Positions 22,545 to 34,265 of a DNA stretch of 64,000 bases are shown here, in pieces (within the stretch, counting starts at the first letter, position 1; each line of letters begins with the position of its first letter). A program made the position numbers and the translations under genes. The notes beneath the pieces were generated by a model. It was given only the letters and a program-made list of their open reading frames with translations, was not told where the DNA came from and made no database searches. This DNA is from Pegoplata infirma (Eukaryota; Arthropoda; Insecta; Diptera; Anthomyiidae). Where the stretch lies: positions 13,416,330 to 13,480,329 of the forward strand of contig OY992538.1 of assembly GCA_963921195.1 (NCBI GenBank), read 5' to 3'.

Positions 22545-23530
22545 TCTATGACCAATATTTCAGGGCATAGAAAAGGTTACAAAGTTCACTTCTTTGCACC
22601 TATTTGGTCCATTAATATCGGAATGTCCAAAAGGGAATTTTTCAGAAGGTTTTGAAATCGGATAGGTAGTCTCAATGGTTTTTTAATTTTAAGTCTTTTG
22701 ACCCAAAGTAATCTTTAAAATGGGTGCGGTCAATGAAACCTACCCTTACTCACTCTAAAGGAGACCATTCAAAATATATATTGGTGATAGAATTTTTGAA
22801 ATCGGATGAGTAGATCCATAATATTTAAATTTTTTGTATTTCTTGCCAAAAGTGGGCGTATAAATGGGCGTGGTCAATGAAACCCAGCATATCTCCACTC
22901 TAAAGAACCATTCCAAGAATTGGTGGACAAATTTTGGAAATCGTATGAGTAATTTAGGAGATTTTTAAATTTAAGGTTTTTTGGTCAAAAAGTGGGCGAA
23001 GAATTGGGCGTGGTCGATGATTCCTAGCCTATGTCCACCCTGGAGGAACACTCTAAATATTGGTGAAAACATTTTTGAAATCGGATGAGTAGTCTCATAG
23101 ATATTTAAATTTTAATTTTTTTGCCAAAAGTGGGCGTACAAGTGGGCGTGGTCGAAGAATCCTAGACTATGTCCACTCTGGAGGAGCACTCTAAATATTG
23201 GTAAAAGCATTTTTTGAATCGGATGAATAGTTTCAAAGATATTTAAATTTTAAGTTTTTTGCCAAAAGTGGGCGTAGAAGTGGGCGTGGTCGATGAAACC
23301 CAGCATATTTTGATCATGAAGGACCATTCCAGGTATATATTGGTAAAAAAAATTGAAATCGGTTTAGTAGTTTTGGAGATTTTTAAATTTTACTTTTTTT
23401 GGCAAAAATTGGGCGTAGAAGTGGGCGTTGTCGATGAAACCTATCCTTTGTCCGCCCGGGAGGAACACTCTAAATATATCTGAAAACTTTTTGAAATCGG
23501 ATGAGTAGTTCCGGAGAAACAAACAAACAA
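22545..23530. repeat. 139-143-bp degenerate tandem repeat, 7 units
   Basis: The phrase TGAAATCGGATGAGTAG recurs with spacing of 138-143 bp (the ATCG at about 22658, 22801, 22940, 23080, 23219, 23358 and 23496), each time followed by AAGTGGGCGT and GGGCGTGGTCGATGAAACC. It ends with an (AAAC)n tail at 23517-23545. The final CTTTATAATATTAGTA resembles 3' ends of fly retroposons, but I cannot name the family. Confidence 0.85.
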
Positions 23531-23570
23531 ACAAAAAAACATACAAACATTACCTCTTTATAATATTAGT

Positions 23571-24790
23571 ACTATAGACGAATCAAAAATTAAACGAATT
23601 AATTCCTTGCGAATATACATATTGAGTGAATTAAAAAATTAATTAATTCTTTCCACTTAATAGAAACAGGGAATAATTCAACTATTCTAATTCAGATTTA
23701 ATAAATTAAATAAAGGAATTATAAATAAATGTCTTAGATCATACAGAAAACAATAAAGAAAATTTAATAAAAAAATTCGTAGATTTAATTAAAAAATTAA
23801 TTAAATCCGCGCCAATCACTAAAATGCGCATATAAATTAAAATTATTTGTATGTTATTAATTAAAAATAAGGGATATTTAATTAATTGAAAACTTAATAC
23901 TATTAATTAAACAAATTAATTTAATTTAAAAATAAACTAAATAACATTTTAATTATATAAATTAAAAATTTAATTAAAAAAAATCAAAATAAAATATTTC
24001 AAATCAAAACAATTTTGATTTGAAATATTTTATTTTGAGTAAAAACTCTTTTTTTGTCATTTTAAAAAAAAGAAAAATTACTATTTTTTTTTGAGTGTAA
24101 AATTTTTTTCGAGTGCTATTTTTTTCTGTAAAAATATTTCTAAGTGAATGGACGTACTTATGTACACAAAATATTGTCATTTTTGTAAAAAAAACTATTT
24201 CTTTTTGTGTGTAAAATTTTTTTTTGAGTGTACAATTTTTTTTGAGTGTAAAATTTTTTTGAGTGTAAAATTACCAATGCTTTTAAAACTTAACAAGTTT
24301 AAAAAGCATTGCTTTAAAACCAAATAAGTTTGAAAAGCATTGTTAAGTTACCACCAATGCACAGTGGACCAAATGCTTAATCTAGCGTGCAAGAGAGTAT
24401 AATTCGACTTTGAGAGCATCTAGAAACATGAAATTTGTAATGCAACAGGAAAATGAGATGAGCTTCTATATAGTCCAAATGTGGGCGGTATTTGAAGGGG
24501 CGTGGCACTTATTGAAACATTGTCATAATAAAATATAGGTAATAAGCAGAGAAAGTAATTTTTTTAACGTAAAAAAGATATTTAAACAGTATAGAAAAGA
24601 AATATTTTATTTTGAGTAAAAAAAAAAATTTTTTTACTCATTTCTGTAAAAAAAAAAATTTTTGAGTTAAAATTTTTTTTTTGACTTTAAATTTTTTTTT
24701 GCTTGTAAAATTTTTACATTGGGTTAAAAAAATTTTTGAGAACGTCAAAAATACTCAGTAAAATATTTTTGTGGCTCATAAATGTCATTT
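23571..24790. other. Very AT-rich block with a perfect hairpin
   Basis: It holds long runs of TTAATTAA-like words and many TTTTTTGAGTGTAAAATT segments. At 23985-24037 two exact 25-bp arms around CAA form a hairpin. No gene is supported. Confidence 0.6.
23985..24037. repeat. Perfect 25-bp-arm hairpin
   Basis: The left arm begins CAAAATAAAATATTTCAAAT and the right arm ends AATATTTTATTTTG; every base pairs, with a 3-nt loop at 24010-24012. The half-site AAATATTTTATTTTGAG recurs alone near 24600. Confidence 0.88.
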
Positions 24791-24819
24791 AAAGCGCTTA
24801 GGTGTTTTTTTTTTTTAAC

Positions 24820-26100
24820 GTAAATTCAAGGTACACCAATCGGAAATTCACGGTTTTGCTTACAACTTCTGAACCACTCAACCGATTTGGCTGATATTCA
24901 ATACCAACCAGGCTAGGAAAATTGAAAATATATATGCCAAGCGTCAGCAGCAACAGAGTTGCCGTTTGAAAGTTATCGTGTTTTAAACAGACAGACGGAC
25001 GGACATCGCTAGATCGACTGAAAAACAAAAACCAGCAAAAATCAGCAGCCAATTTTTTTTATTTTGGAGCTCAATATCTATTCTTTTGAAATCATGTAAA
25101 CACCCTATAGAAGTAAACGGTATTAGTACCTAAATTCATTAACAAAATTCAAGTTTGCTTTATAATCAATTCCATTGTGGACTCTCTTTTTAATTTACGT
25201 TTTTTTACGAACAACAACACAAATTAGCTTCAAATATACATTCCTTGAGGTTAAAATATAACAAATAATTTAATAAATTGCCTTAATACGGTCGTAAAAT
25301 AGTAGTTCAAACAATCAACACGTCTACACAGAACTTGAAGAAATTTTTTTATAAAAATTAATTACTCATGTTTGGCTGCCTACTACGATGGTGTTTTTGC
25401 AATAAACAAAGAAATTTTATTACCGTTAAGTAAGGTTGGAATAGTGCAATCATATATGCGATACTAATCCAATATTGTAAAAACTTCGTTTTTCGACCAA
25501 CTGCGCACCAGATTCAATATTTGGTCCACTGTGCAATGGTTTTAAAACTTCTTAAACACGTGGCATTTAAGACGAAACTAATCTAAAATTCAGGGTTTTG
25601 CTTATAACTTTTGAACCACTGGACCGATTGAGCTCAAATTTTATACCAAATAGAACTGGGGAACGGCAAAGATACATGTTAAGTTTCAGCAGTCTCATTA
25701 TTGTCTTTTGAAAGTTATCGTGTTTTTTATTTCGTAAATTTGCATAACACCCTTGCCGAAATTTACTCTTTTGCTCATAACTTTTGAACCAATGGACCGA
25801 TTTGGATGGATTGCAATACCAACCTGACTAGGTAAATGATATCAAATTAAAAACAATTAAAATTTTAAGTAAAATAAAATATACGATATTATTTTCTGTG
25901 CACTGATCAATAAAAAAAGTCTATATGGGGTCCTAGACCGATATTTCGATGAGTTACAAAAGGAACGACAAAAATACATATACCCTCTACCACTATATGG
26001 ATGGCATAAAAACAGAAGCTGGTTATTAAATAACTTGCGTGACTTAAATTTTTTGTTAAAGGAAAAAAAATCATGAAACAGATATACAATTTCCAGGATT
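24820..26100. mobile_element. Worn DINE-like/dispersed repeat segments
   Basis: Three diverged stretches share AACTTTTGAACCACTGGACC and a CAGACAGACGGACGGACATC block (24970-25020), followed by a worn GGGTCCTAGACCGATATTTC near 25930. The block resembles DINE-like copies but lacks clean ends. Confidence 0.5.
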
Positions 26101-27515
26101 TCTAAAAAAATAAAACTAAAAGACACAAATAAAATAGTATGCATTTATAATAATTTCAAAACGAACAGTCGAAATATATCATTTAAATAAAATATTCATC
26201 TAAAAAAACTGGTAAAATTTTTTAGTTGTTCACATTTCTTTTGGATATTAGTAAAAAAAAAAACTAGCAGTTTCGTGTTTTAGCTGATGATAGTGTTGCT
26301 AATGCTGGCAATGAAAATGAGGATGATGATGATGGTGATGATGGTATCGGTTTAAGGCAATAAATTTGATTTTAATCAATAACAGATCTTGGCATATCTT
26401 TAATACTTGTGTGGCTTCTATGCCAAACAACATGCATGTTTTATAATAACCCAAAGATTGGGATACAATTTGATGATATTTTTTTTTTATTGGTGTTTTT
26501 CAAAATTCATTCTTAGGAAAGCCAATTAAGTGGTTATTTTGTTAAAAAAAACATTTTCGAATAACCTAGACCGATTCACAAACTACAAAAAAACATAAAA
26601 TTAAAATCCCACAATGACCAAAATATCTACAATTTCATTTTTGTTCAATAAATACGGTAGCATTCGTTAAAATTCCTTTCCATTTTAAAAAAACATTCAA
26701 TCTATAAGAATATTGTGAAGATGAAAAAGGAACGGAAGCGTTTAAATATTTTCACTTTTATTTTACTAATAAAAATATTTGTCATATTTGTTGGCTCGTT
26801 TAACTATTATTTTTTGAGAAAATTTTAAAAAGTTCTCATCTCATGGTTAAAATATTCATTCAGTTTAAAAAAAAAACTATATGAGCTCCAAGATTTCAAT
26901 GACTACCGCCTTAATGTTGCAGAACATAAAATTTTGAAGGAAGATGTTTTTTTTTGTTCTTAATGTGGTGGCTAATTTATTTAAATGTGATTATGGTTTT
27001 TTTGATGTATTTTGGCTCATTAAATTGACGGCTATTTAAGGCTTCATATATTTTAAAAATCATTTAAATAATTTTAACAAGTTTTTAATGTTTTGGCGGC
27101 ACATGCAGTTTTAAACGATTTTTTTTTTCAAAAAAAAAATGTGTTAGATCTTGGAATATGTAAACAAAAGTTTAAAAATCACTCAACAGTTTTATTTGTG
27201 CGAGGGTAGATTGATAATTTAACTCACACTCAAGAGAAGACATAACTAAATTTGGGAAAAAAATTTCTGTAAAAATAGTTTTTGAATTAACATAGAATTT
27301 AGTTAAATTTAAATAATTTTTTTTTAACAGAAAAAATGTCTGCGAAGTTTGTACTCATTGAATTACGATAATGTTTTGGTGTTCTTTCCAAAGCAAAATT
27401 TTTCTAGAAAAAATAACTCGATATTAATTTGCCATTCAATGCAGAACGCATTGAAATATCGGACGAGGACCCCATTATGTTTATATATTATTGATCCGTA
27501 AAGGTTTTCTAAAAA
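26101..27515. other. AT-rich intergenic sequence
   Basis: I see only homopolymer tracts and a GATGATGATGATGG simple repeat near 26320. No gene, TIR or RNA gene is supported. Confidence 0.55.
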
Positions 27516-27564
27516 GGAAGGTCTTTCACAGGGCACTCACCGATTGTCTTAAAACTTGCATATA

Positions 27565-28997
27565 CACTCAAAATAATAACTCTGTTAAATTACAGAAAAA
27601 CTCTGCTAATTTAACAGAGTACTCCATACTTTTCCAGCTAACATTTCTTGGTAATTTTACTAAAAAACTCTGTAAAATGATTTTGACAAAAAACGTTTAA
27701 TTTACAGAGTTTATAGTAAAATATTGGTTACACTCAAAATAATAACTCTGTTAAATTACAGAAAACCTCTGCTAATTTAACAGAGTACACCATACTTTTC
27801 CAGCTAACAACATTTCTTGGTAATTTTACTAAAAAACTTTGTAAAATGATTTTGACAGAAAAAAAACTGTTAATTTACAGTGTTTATAGTAAAATATTAG
27901 CAAAATAACACACCATTTAGCAAAGAAAAACTGAGAAAATTTGCATATATTAGTAAAATGCATTTGATGCAACCAAAATTTTACAGAAAAAACTCTGTTT
28001 ATTTACAGAATTTAGTAAAATACATGTTATTTTGTAAATTTTTTATAAGATTTTTAAAAAGATTTTTTTTTTAACATTTTCTCAAAAAAAAAAAATACAG
28101 ATAAAACTTGGTTTTTTGGTTATAAAAAATACAGAGTATTTCGCTTAAATCTGTATTTTAACAGAAAACTCTGTTAATTATCTTTAAAATTAAGATCACA
28201 AAGTTAAAAGTAATATAACAGATGAAACTTTGTTTTTTTGTCACAACAAAATACAAAGTATTTTCTTTAAATCTGTATTTTGCCAAAAAAACTCTGTCAA
28301 ATATCTGTTGAATTGGGATTACAGTCATTTTACAGTGTATTTTACAGAGTTATTATTTTGAGTGTAAATATGAAAGCTTTTTGACAGAGAAAACTTTGTA
28401 ATTTTGCTTTAAAACTCTGTAAAATGAGTTGGACAAAAAAAACTGTTAATTTACAGAGTTTTTAGTAAAATATTGGTTAAATAAACCACCATTTAGCAAA
28501 GAAACTATGTAAATGTACATATATTTGTAAAATACATTTGATGCAAAAAAAAATAAAGAAAAAACTCTGTAAATTTACAAAGTTTAGTTAAATGCATGTA
28601 ACTTTGTAAAATTTTTATAAGATTTCTGAAAAAAAAAATTTTTTATAACTTTTTTTGCAACTTTTTCCACTTTTTCTCAACAAAAAAAAAATATACAGAT
28701 AAAATTTTGATGTTTGGTAACAAAAACTACTCAAAACAGAAAATTTTTTTGGTTATAAAAAAATACGAAGTATTTTGCTTAAATCTGTTTTTTAGCAGAA
28801 AACTCTGTTAATTATCTGTAAAATTAAGATTACAAGGTAAAAAGTAAAATAACAGAGGAAACTTTGTTTTTTTGTCACAACAAAATATAAAGTATTTTTT
28901 TTAAATCTGTAATTTGACAGAAAACTATGTCAAATGTCTGTTGAATTGAGATTACAGTCATTTTACAGAGTATTTTGCAGAGTTATAATTTTGAGTG
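27565..28997. mobile_element. M1 MITE copy 2 (outer), inserted in the E left arm
   Basis: The ends are CACTCAAAATAATAACTCTG and a TTATAATTTTGAGTG version, with TA at 27563-27564 and 28998-28999. It is interrupted by copy 3. Without that insert it is about 797 bp, like the other full copies. The undamaged right arm of E provides the site before insertion. Confidence 0.92.
27731..28364. mobile_element. M1 MITE copy 3, inserted into copy 2
   Basis: A complete M1 with TA at 27729-27730 and 28365-28366 splits copy 2 at ATTGGTTA/AATATGAAAGC. The unsplit sequence ATTGGTTAAATATGAAAG occurs in the copy at 32789, so the TA duplication is shown directly. Confidence 0.93.
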
Positions 28998-29125
28998 TAG
29001 GAAAGAGGGGAGCAAAATAAGAGTTACCTTTTTTTATAGCTGCCCAATCTCACATTTAGCAGGTCAAAGGGGAGGGGGAAAAGAGGATTTTTTGATGATT
29101 TTTCCCATTTCTTCAAAAGAAACTA

Positions 29126-29611
29126 CAGTCAAACTCGGTTATAACGAACTCGGTTATAACGAATTCTCGGTTATAACGAACTAATTCTTAAGTCCCGACG
29201 TTTTGGTATCAATTTTCACACAAAATACTTCTTTTATAACGAACTCGGTTATAAAGAATTCTAAATGAACTGCTTATTATGGTCCCATGAATACAATTTC
29301 ATGTGTATTTACCTTTTTATAACGAACTCCCATAAATAATTTTTAATGTGCGGCAATCATGCTTATCAAACTCATAAAAGGTTGAACATTTTGGTTTATA
29401 TTATAATTTTGATAAAGTTTATTTATATTTTTAATGTTTTCTTCTCAATATGTAGATTATTTACGAAAAAACATCAAATATAACAAAATTGGATCTATTT
29501 TTTTGCAAATAAATCTCGGTAATTAAAAAATTTACCCCGCCTATAGCGAACTTCGCTTCAACGAACTATTTTTACTAGTCCCTCGGAGTTCGTTATAACC
29601 GGGTTCGACTG
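29126..29611. mobile_element. pogo/Tigger-like MITE
   Basis: The left end CAGTCAAACTCGGTTATAAC and right end GTTATAACCGGGTTCGACTG are inverted and flanked by TA (29124-29125, 29612-29613). The left end carries the GGTTATAACGAA motif several times. TIR sequence and TA duplication fit pogo-type Tc1/mariner elements. At 486 bp it is non-autonomous. Confidence 0.85.
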
Positions 29612-29753
29612 TATATGAACATTTTATACAGGTCTAAAGGTTTTTTGAAGGCCTATCCAATGGTGTATCGATTGTGTCCAAACTCGGCTTCGTTAAGTTC
29701 GTTATTGTCAAAAGTGTGCAATCTTTGGGGTACTTTATATGGCGCTGTATATA

Positions 29754-30539
29754 CACTCAAAATAATAACTCTGTTAAATTACAGAAAAACTCTGCTAATT
29801 TAACAGAGTACACCATACATTTCCAGCTAACAACATTTCTTGGTAATTTTACTAAAAAACTTTGTAAAATGATTTTGACAGAAAAAAAACTGTTAATTTA
29901 CAGAGTTTATAGTAAAATATTGTTTAAATATGAAAGCTTTTTTACAGAGAAAACTCTGTAATTTTACCACAAAACTCTGTAGAATGATTTGGGCAAAAAA
30001 ACTGTTAATTTACAGAGTTTCTAGTAAAATATTTGTTAAATAAACCACCATTTAGCAAGGAAAACTATGAAATTTACATATATTTGATGCAAAAAAAAAT
30101 TTACAGAAAAAACTCTGTAAATTTACAGAGTTTAGTTAAATGCATGTTATTTTGTAAAATTTTTATAAGATTTCTGAAAAATAAATTTTGATAACTTTTT
30201 TTGCTACTTTTTCAACATTTTCTCCAAAAAAAAAATTACAGATAAAATTTTGATGTTTGGTAACAAAAACTACTCAAAACAGAAAACTTTTTTGGTTATA
30301 AAGATATACGAAGTATTTTGCTTAGATCTGTATTTTAGCAGAAAACTCTGTTAATTATCTGTAAAATTAAGATTACAAAGTAAAAAGTAATATAACAGAG
30401 GAAACTTTGTTTTTTTTCACAAAAAAATACAATGTTTTTTCTTTAAATCTGTATTTTGACAGAAAACTCTATCAAATATCTGTTGAATTGAGATTACAGT
30501 CATTTTACAGAGTATTTTACTGAGTTATTATTATGAGTG
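29754..30539. mobile_element. M1 MITE copy 4
   Basis: A full 786-bp copy flanked by TA at 29752-29753 and 30540-30541, with paired CTCTGTTAAATTACAG motifs at its ends. The right end has a single change (TTATGAGTG). It lies inside element E. Confidence 0.92.
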
Positions 30540-30891
30540 TACTTACGACCGCCAAAATCATATATAATAATCTCAATCAAAAGTAAGCTGACCCGTATTT
30601 TTTCGTTTGGTGAAATTCCTGTTATTTCGGCTTTTATACGTATTTTCCCGAAGCCCTTATTTTTCCATAAGGTGGCAACCCTTTTTTAAATTTGAGATTG
30701 GGCAGCTAAAAAAAAAACAGGTAACTCCCATTTTTTCCCCCTCAATCCCATATTCAAGTTTCAGGAAAATCGGTAGGTGCCCTGTGAAAGACCTTCCTTG
30801 TTAGCCTGTGTTGTCAATATTTTTTTTTAGATTTTCTCATTGTACAACAAAAATTACACTGTGCTAGTCACAAAAATTAAACAGCTTGGAA

Positions 30892-31658
30892 CCCTGCTAG
30901 TAAAGCTAATTCAGGTACGCTGAATTCAATGGTGCTAGACGTTTTTTGAAGTTAGCGCTCGTATTCGCGATATTCGCGATTTAAAATTGTAAGGCCTTGG
31001 TTTTACAAAAATTAAATTTTTATACTTTTGGGATAATTTTTAAATATAAATTTAGAAAATAATTAAATTTTTCGCGAAAAAAAAAATTTCCGCGAAAAAA
31101 TTTTTTTTCGAAAATTTTTGTGTCTGTTATGTATTGTATTCTACTCATTTTCATAAATTAATAGCACAATAAAAAAAATTTCGCAAAAAAAAATTCGCGA
31201 AAAAAAATTTCCGCAAATAATTTTTTTTTTTTAATATTCAAAAGAGTCTAGATAATAAACTTTCAGCAATTGTTTCAATAATATAAAAAAAATAGTTTTT
31301 TTACTAAAAAAAAAAAAAATATTCGCGAATATCGCTATTACATACGCTAACATTGAAAAAACTGATATTATAATCGGATTTAGTGTACACGAACTAGCTT
31401 TACAAGACGGTTGTTGTAAATTCAAATCAAACTAAAAATATTTGTATTGAACCAATTTTTTTACGAAAATAAAGATTTTTCGCGATCAACAAATTTTTTC
31501 GCGAAAACAAATCACGGTGTTATGGTTTTTTATGTTAGTTTAAAAGACTTGAATGTTTTTAAATTTAAAAATTATCGCAAAAGTTTTAAAATATCGTTTT
31601 TATATCGCCAATATGAGCGATTGAATTCAGCGTACTCGAATTAACTTTACCAGTAGGG
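30892..31658. mobile_element. Inverted-repeat element with CCCTRCTRGTAAAG ends
   Basis: CCCTGCTAGTAAAGCTAATT and, on the other strand, CCCTACTGGTAAAGTTAATT define the ends, both running on into GTACGCTGAATTCAA. A third partial arm (CTAGCTTTACAAGACGG) is near 31395. Its AT-rich core is related to 21900-22200 in the opposite orientation. No target duplication was found. Confidence 0.7.
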
Positions 31659-32788
31659 TAATAGTTAGAAATAGTTAATATAAACTTAAACCGAAAAAAT
31701 AAAACTTCAGTTTTGAAGAATTGTATATGTATGTATGTGGTTTTGGGGTAGTTTACTGTGGAAGGAGAGATTTTTTTTTAAATTTGAAGTAGGTACTAAA
31801 CACAACGGTAGTATCAGAGTTATCATTTGAGTTACCGGGTCAATACCAAAAATGTTTCAATCTGAAATTAATTCGTTCGACGAGAATCGATAATTTTCTT
31901 TATTTATATATATAATCGAAGTAAAAAAAACGTTTTTGTAGCCCTAGTTAAGAAAATTTCTCATTTTTGAGTAAATTTTTTTCTAAATTGTAGGTAATTT
32001 GATGAGGTTTTTGCAGAAAAATTTGTTCCCAAATTTTTGAAATGTTTTGATTTTGAGTGCACGTACTTTGGTTTCTATGAAAATCTCTCAATACAGTTTT
32101 TCGTGCTTTTATTTTTTTCACATTCAAATATTTTCTCACATTACACACACAATCATTTCTTAAATATCTATAAAAAAAAAACTTCCTTTAAATCCAAATA
32201 AATATATAGAGTACATCAAATATTCTACCATAGACAAATTAATAACATAAAATAGCAACAAATTTGTATCTTATTGCACAGTAGATATTTTATTACCAAA
32301 TAGTATCAAATGACACGAACTTATGTTTTCGCATCGTGTTTTTTTTTGTGGAAACATGACATCAACTTATGTGTTACAGTGCTCACACCCAAAAATAAAA
32401 ACAGAAACATAGAACGGAAAATAGCACCCCATATAGGATCATTAAGCCTACGGCAGGCAGTTTGTGAAATATAAATGTTGAGAAACACAAAAAAAGGAGT
32501 ATTATACGACCGCATGCTGTGCTTTTGAGAAATCACGTCAGCTTTGCTAGACTTACATGCTCTTAAGGCGGTTATTTTTTTTTTGTTTTTTTACCGAGAA
32601 AAAGTCAAAATCTATGAAAATACGACTATTAAAATAAATATGGGATGGGTGGGATGGGGTGTTGAGAGTATTACCGTGATGTGATATGATGCGATTGAGT
32701 TGAATTGAATTTAGTGAGTTGTTTACAGGTATTGCTCTACAACACCATTTACAAAAGTTATTCAAAAAAGATAAATTGTAACATAGTA
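31659..32788. other. AT-rich intergenic sequence
   Basis: No gene or clear repeat is supported. The short ORFs on both strands have no recognisable motif. Confidence 0.5.
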
Positions 32789-33598
32789 CACTCAAAATAA
32801 TAACTCTGTTAAATTACAGAAAAACTCTGCTAATTTAACAGAGTACACCATACTTTTCCAGCTAACAACATTTCTTGGTAATTTTACTAAAAAACTCTAT
32901 AAAATGGTTTTGACAAAAAAAAACTGTTAATTTTCAGTGTTTATAGTAAAATATTGGTTAAATATGAAAGCTTTTTAACAGAGAAATCTCTGTAATTTTA
33001 CTTTAAAACTCTGTAAAATGATTTGGACAAAAAAAACTGTTAATTTACAGAGTTTGTAGTAAAATATTGGTTAAATAAATCACCATTTAGCAAAAAAAAC
33101 TATGTAAATTTACATATATTTGTAAAATGCATTTGATGCAAAAAAAAATTACAGAAAAAACTCGGTAAATTTACAGAGTTTAGTTAAATGCATGTTATTT
33201 TGTAAAATTTTTATAAGATTTCTGAAAATATTTTTTTTGATAACTTTTTTTGCTACTTTTTCAACTTTTTCTCAAAAAAAAAAATATATAGATAAAATTT
33301 TGATGTTTGGTAACAAAAACAAAAACTACTCAAACCAGAAAACGTTTTTTTGTTATAAAAAAATTACGAAGTATTTTGCTTAAATCTGTAGTTTAGCAGA
33401 AAACTCTGTTAATTATCTGTAAAATTAAGATTACAAAGAAAAAAGTAATATAACAGAGAAAACTTTGTTTTTTTGTCACAACAAAATACAAAGTATTTTC
33501 TTTAAATCTGTATTTTGACAGAAAACTTTGTCAAATATCTGTTGGATTGAGATTACAGTCATTTTACAGAGTATTTTACAGAGTTATTATTTTGAGTG
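32789..33598. mobile_element. M1 MITE copy 5
   Basis: A full 810-bp copy flanked by TA (32787-32788 and 33599-33600). It supplies the empty-site reference for the M1-into-M1 insertion. No coding capacity. Confidence 0.93.
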
Positions 33599-34023
33599 TA
33601 GGGCTCTGATTTCAATGCAAATGCATATTTTTTGGTCGAAATTATAAAAATGATATCAACCAATTATCTTTCCGAATCAAGAAATTTACGTAAAAGTGCC
33701 AACGATTTGTTTTTACAAATGGTTAAAATTCATATTTTTGCATATTTTAGAGTTAAATTCATATTTGTGCATATTTTGAACGTTTAAGTGAATAGTTTAG
33801 ATACATTAGCAAATATGCAAAAATTTTAAAAATTGATTTTGAAAATACGAAATTTTTTTTTAACTTTTTTTGTAGATTGTCTTAATTTCTTCAAAAAAAT
33901 CTTGTACTCATACTTATTGCGCACGTTTTATGTTTTTATTTTGCATAATTTTGATATTTAAGTGCATTTTTTTTTTTTTAGCACATATTTTAGATTTTTT
34001 AGTGCCTAGAAATCCCAGCCCTA
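33599..34023. mobile_element. Probable MITE with TAGGGCT ends
   Basis: TAGGGCTCTGATTTC on the left is opposed by GAAATCCCAGCCCTA on the right. Inside, GCATATTTT-type words recur. It starts at the very edge of M1 copy 5. The TIR style suggests hAT, but no duplication is clear. Confidence 0.6.
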
Positions 34024-34220
34024 TTAATCAGTGATCGATTCTAAGATATTCCAGCGATGTTCGTCTGTCTGACGGTTGAAATGGTGATCCTGGAAAACTA
34101 TTAAACAGATATGACTAAAACTTAACACATTTATTTGGTGATGTCCCGAACAGTTTGGTATTGCATTTGACCGATATTGGTTCAGCGGTTCAAAAGTTAT
34201 GAACAAAAATGTCAGGACAC
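34024..34220. mobile_element. Worn DINE-like fragment
   Basis: It contains GATGTTCGTCTGTCTG and TTCAGCGGTTCAAAAGTTAT, the same pair of motifs as in 24820-26100 but in the other orientation. No clean ends. Confidence 0.5.
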
Positions 34221-34265
34221 TTCGAAAATTTGTGTACTTTCCACATAACCTAAAAATATTAAATG

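Larger units (their letters stand above)
27516..30797. mobile_element. E fold-back element, heavily invaded
   Basis: The outer ends GGAAGGTCTTTCACAGGGCA (27516) and GCCCTGTGAAAGACCTTCC (to 30797) are inverted repeats. The right arm (30688-30797) continues through AACTTGAATAT, GTTACCTG and GCTGCCCAATCTCA. On the left the matching arm is split: 27516-27564, then, after an M1 insertion, 28998-29058. The interior holds a pogo-like MITE and another M1. The outer motif also occurs at 63838. No transposase is seen. Confidence 0.82.
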
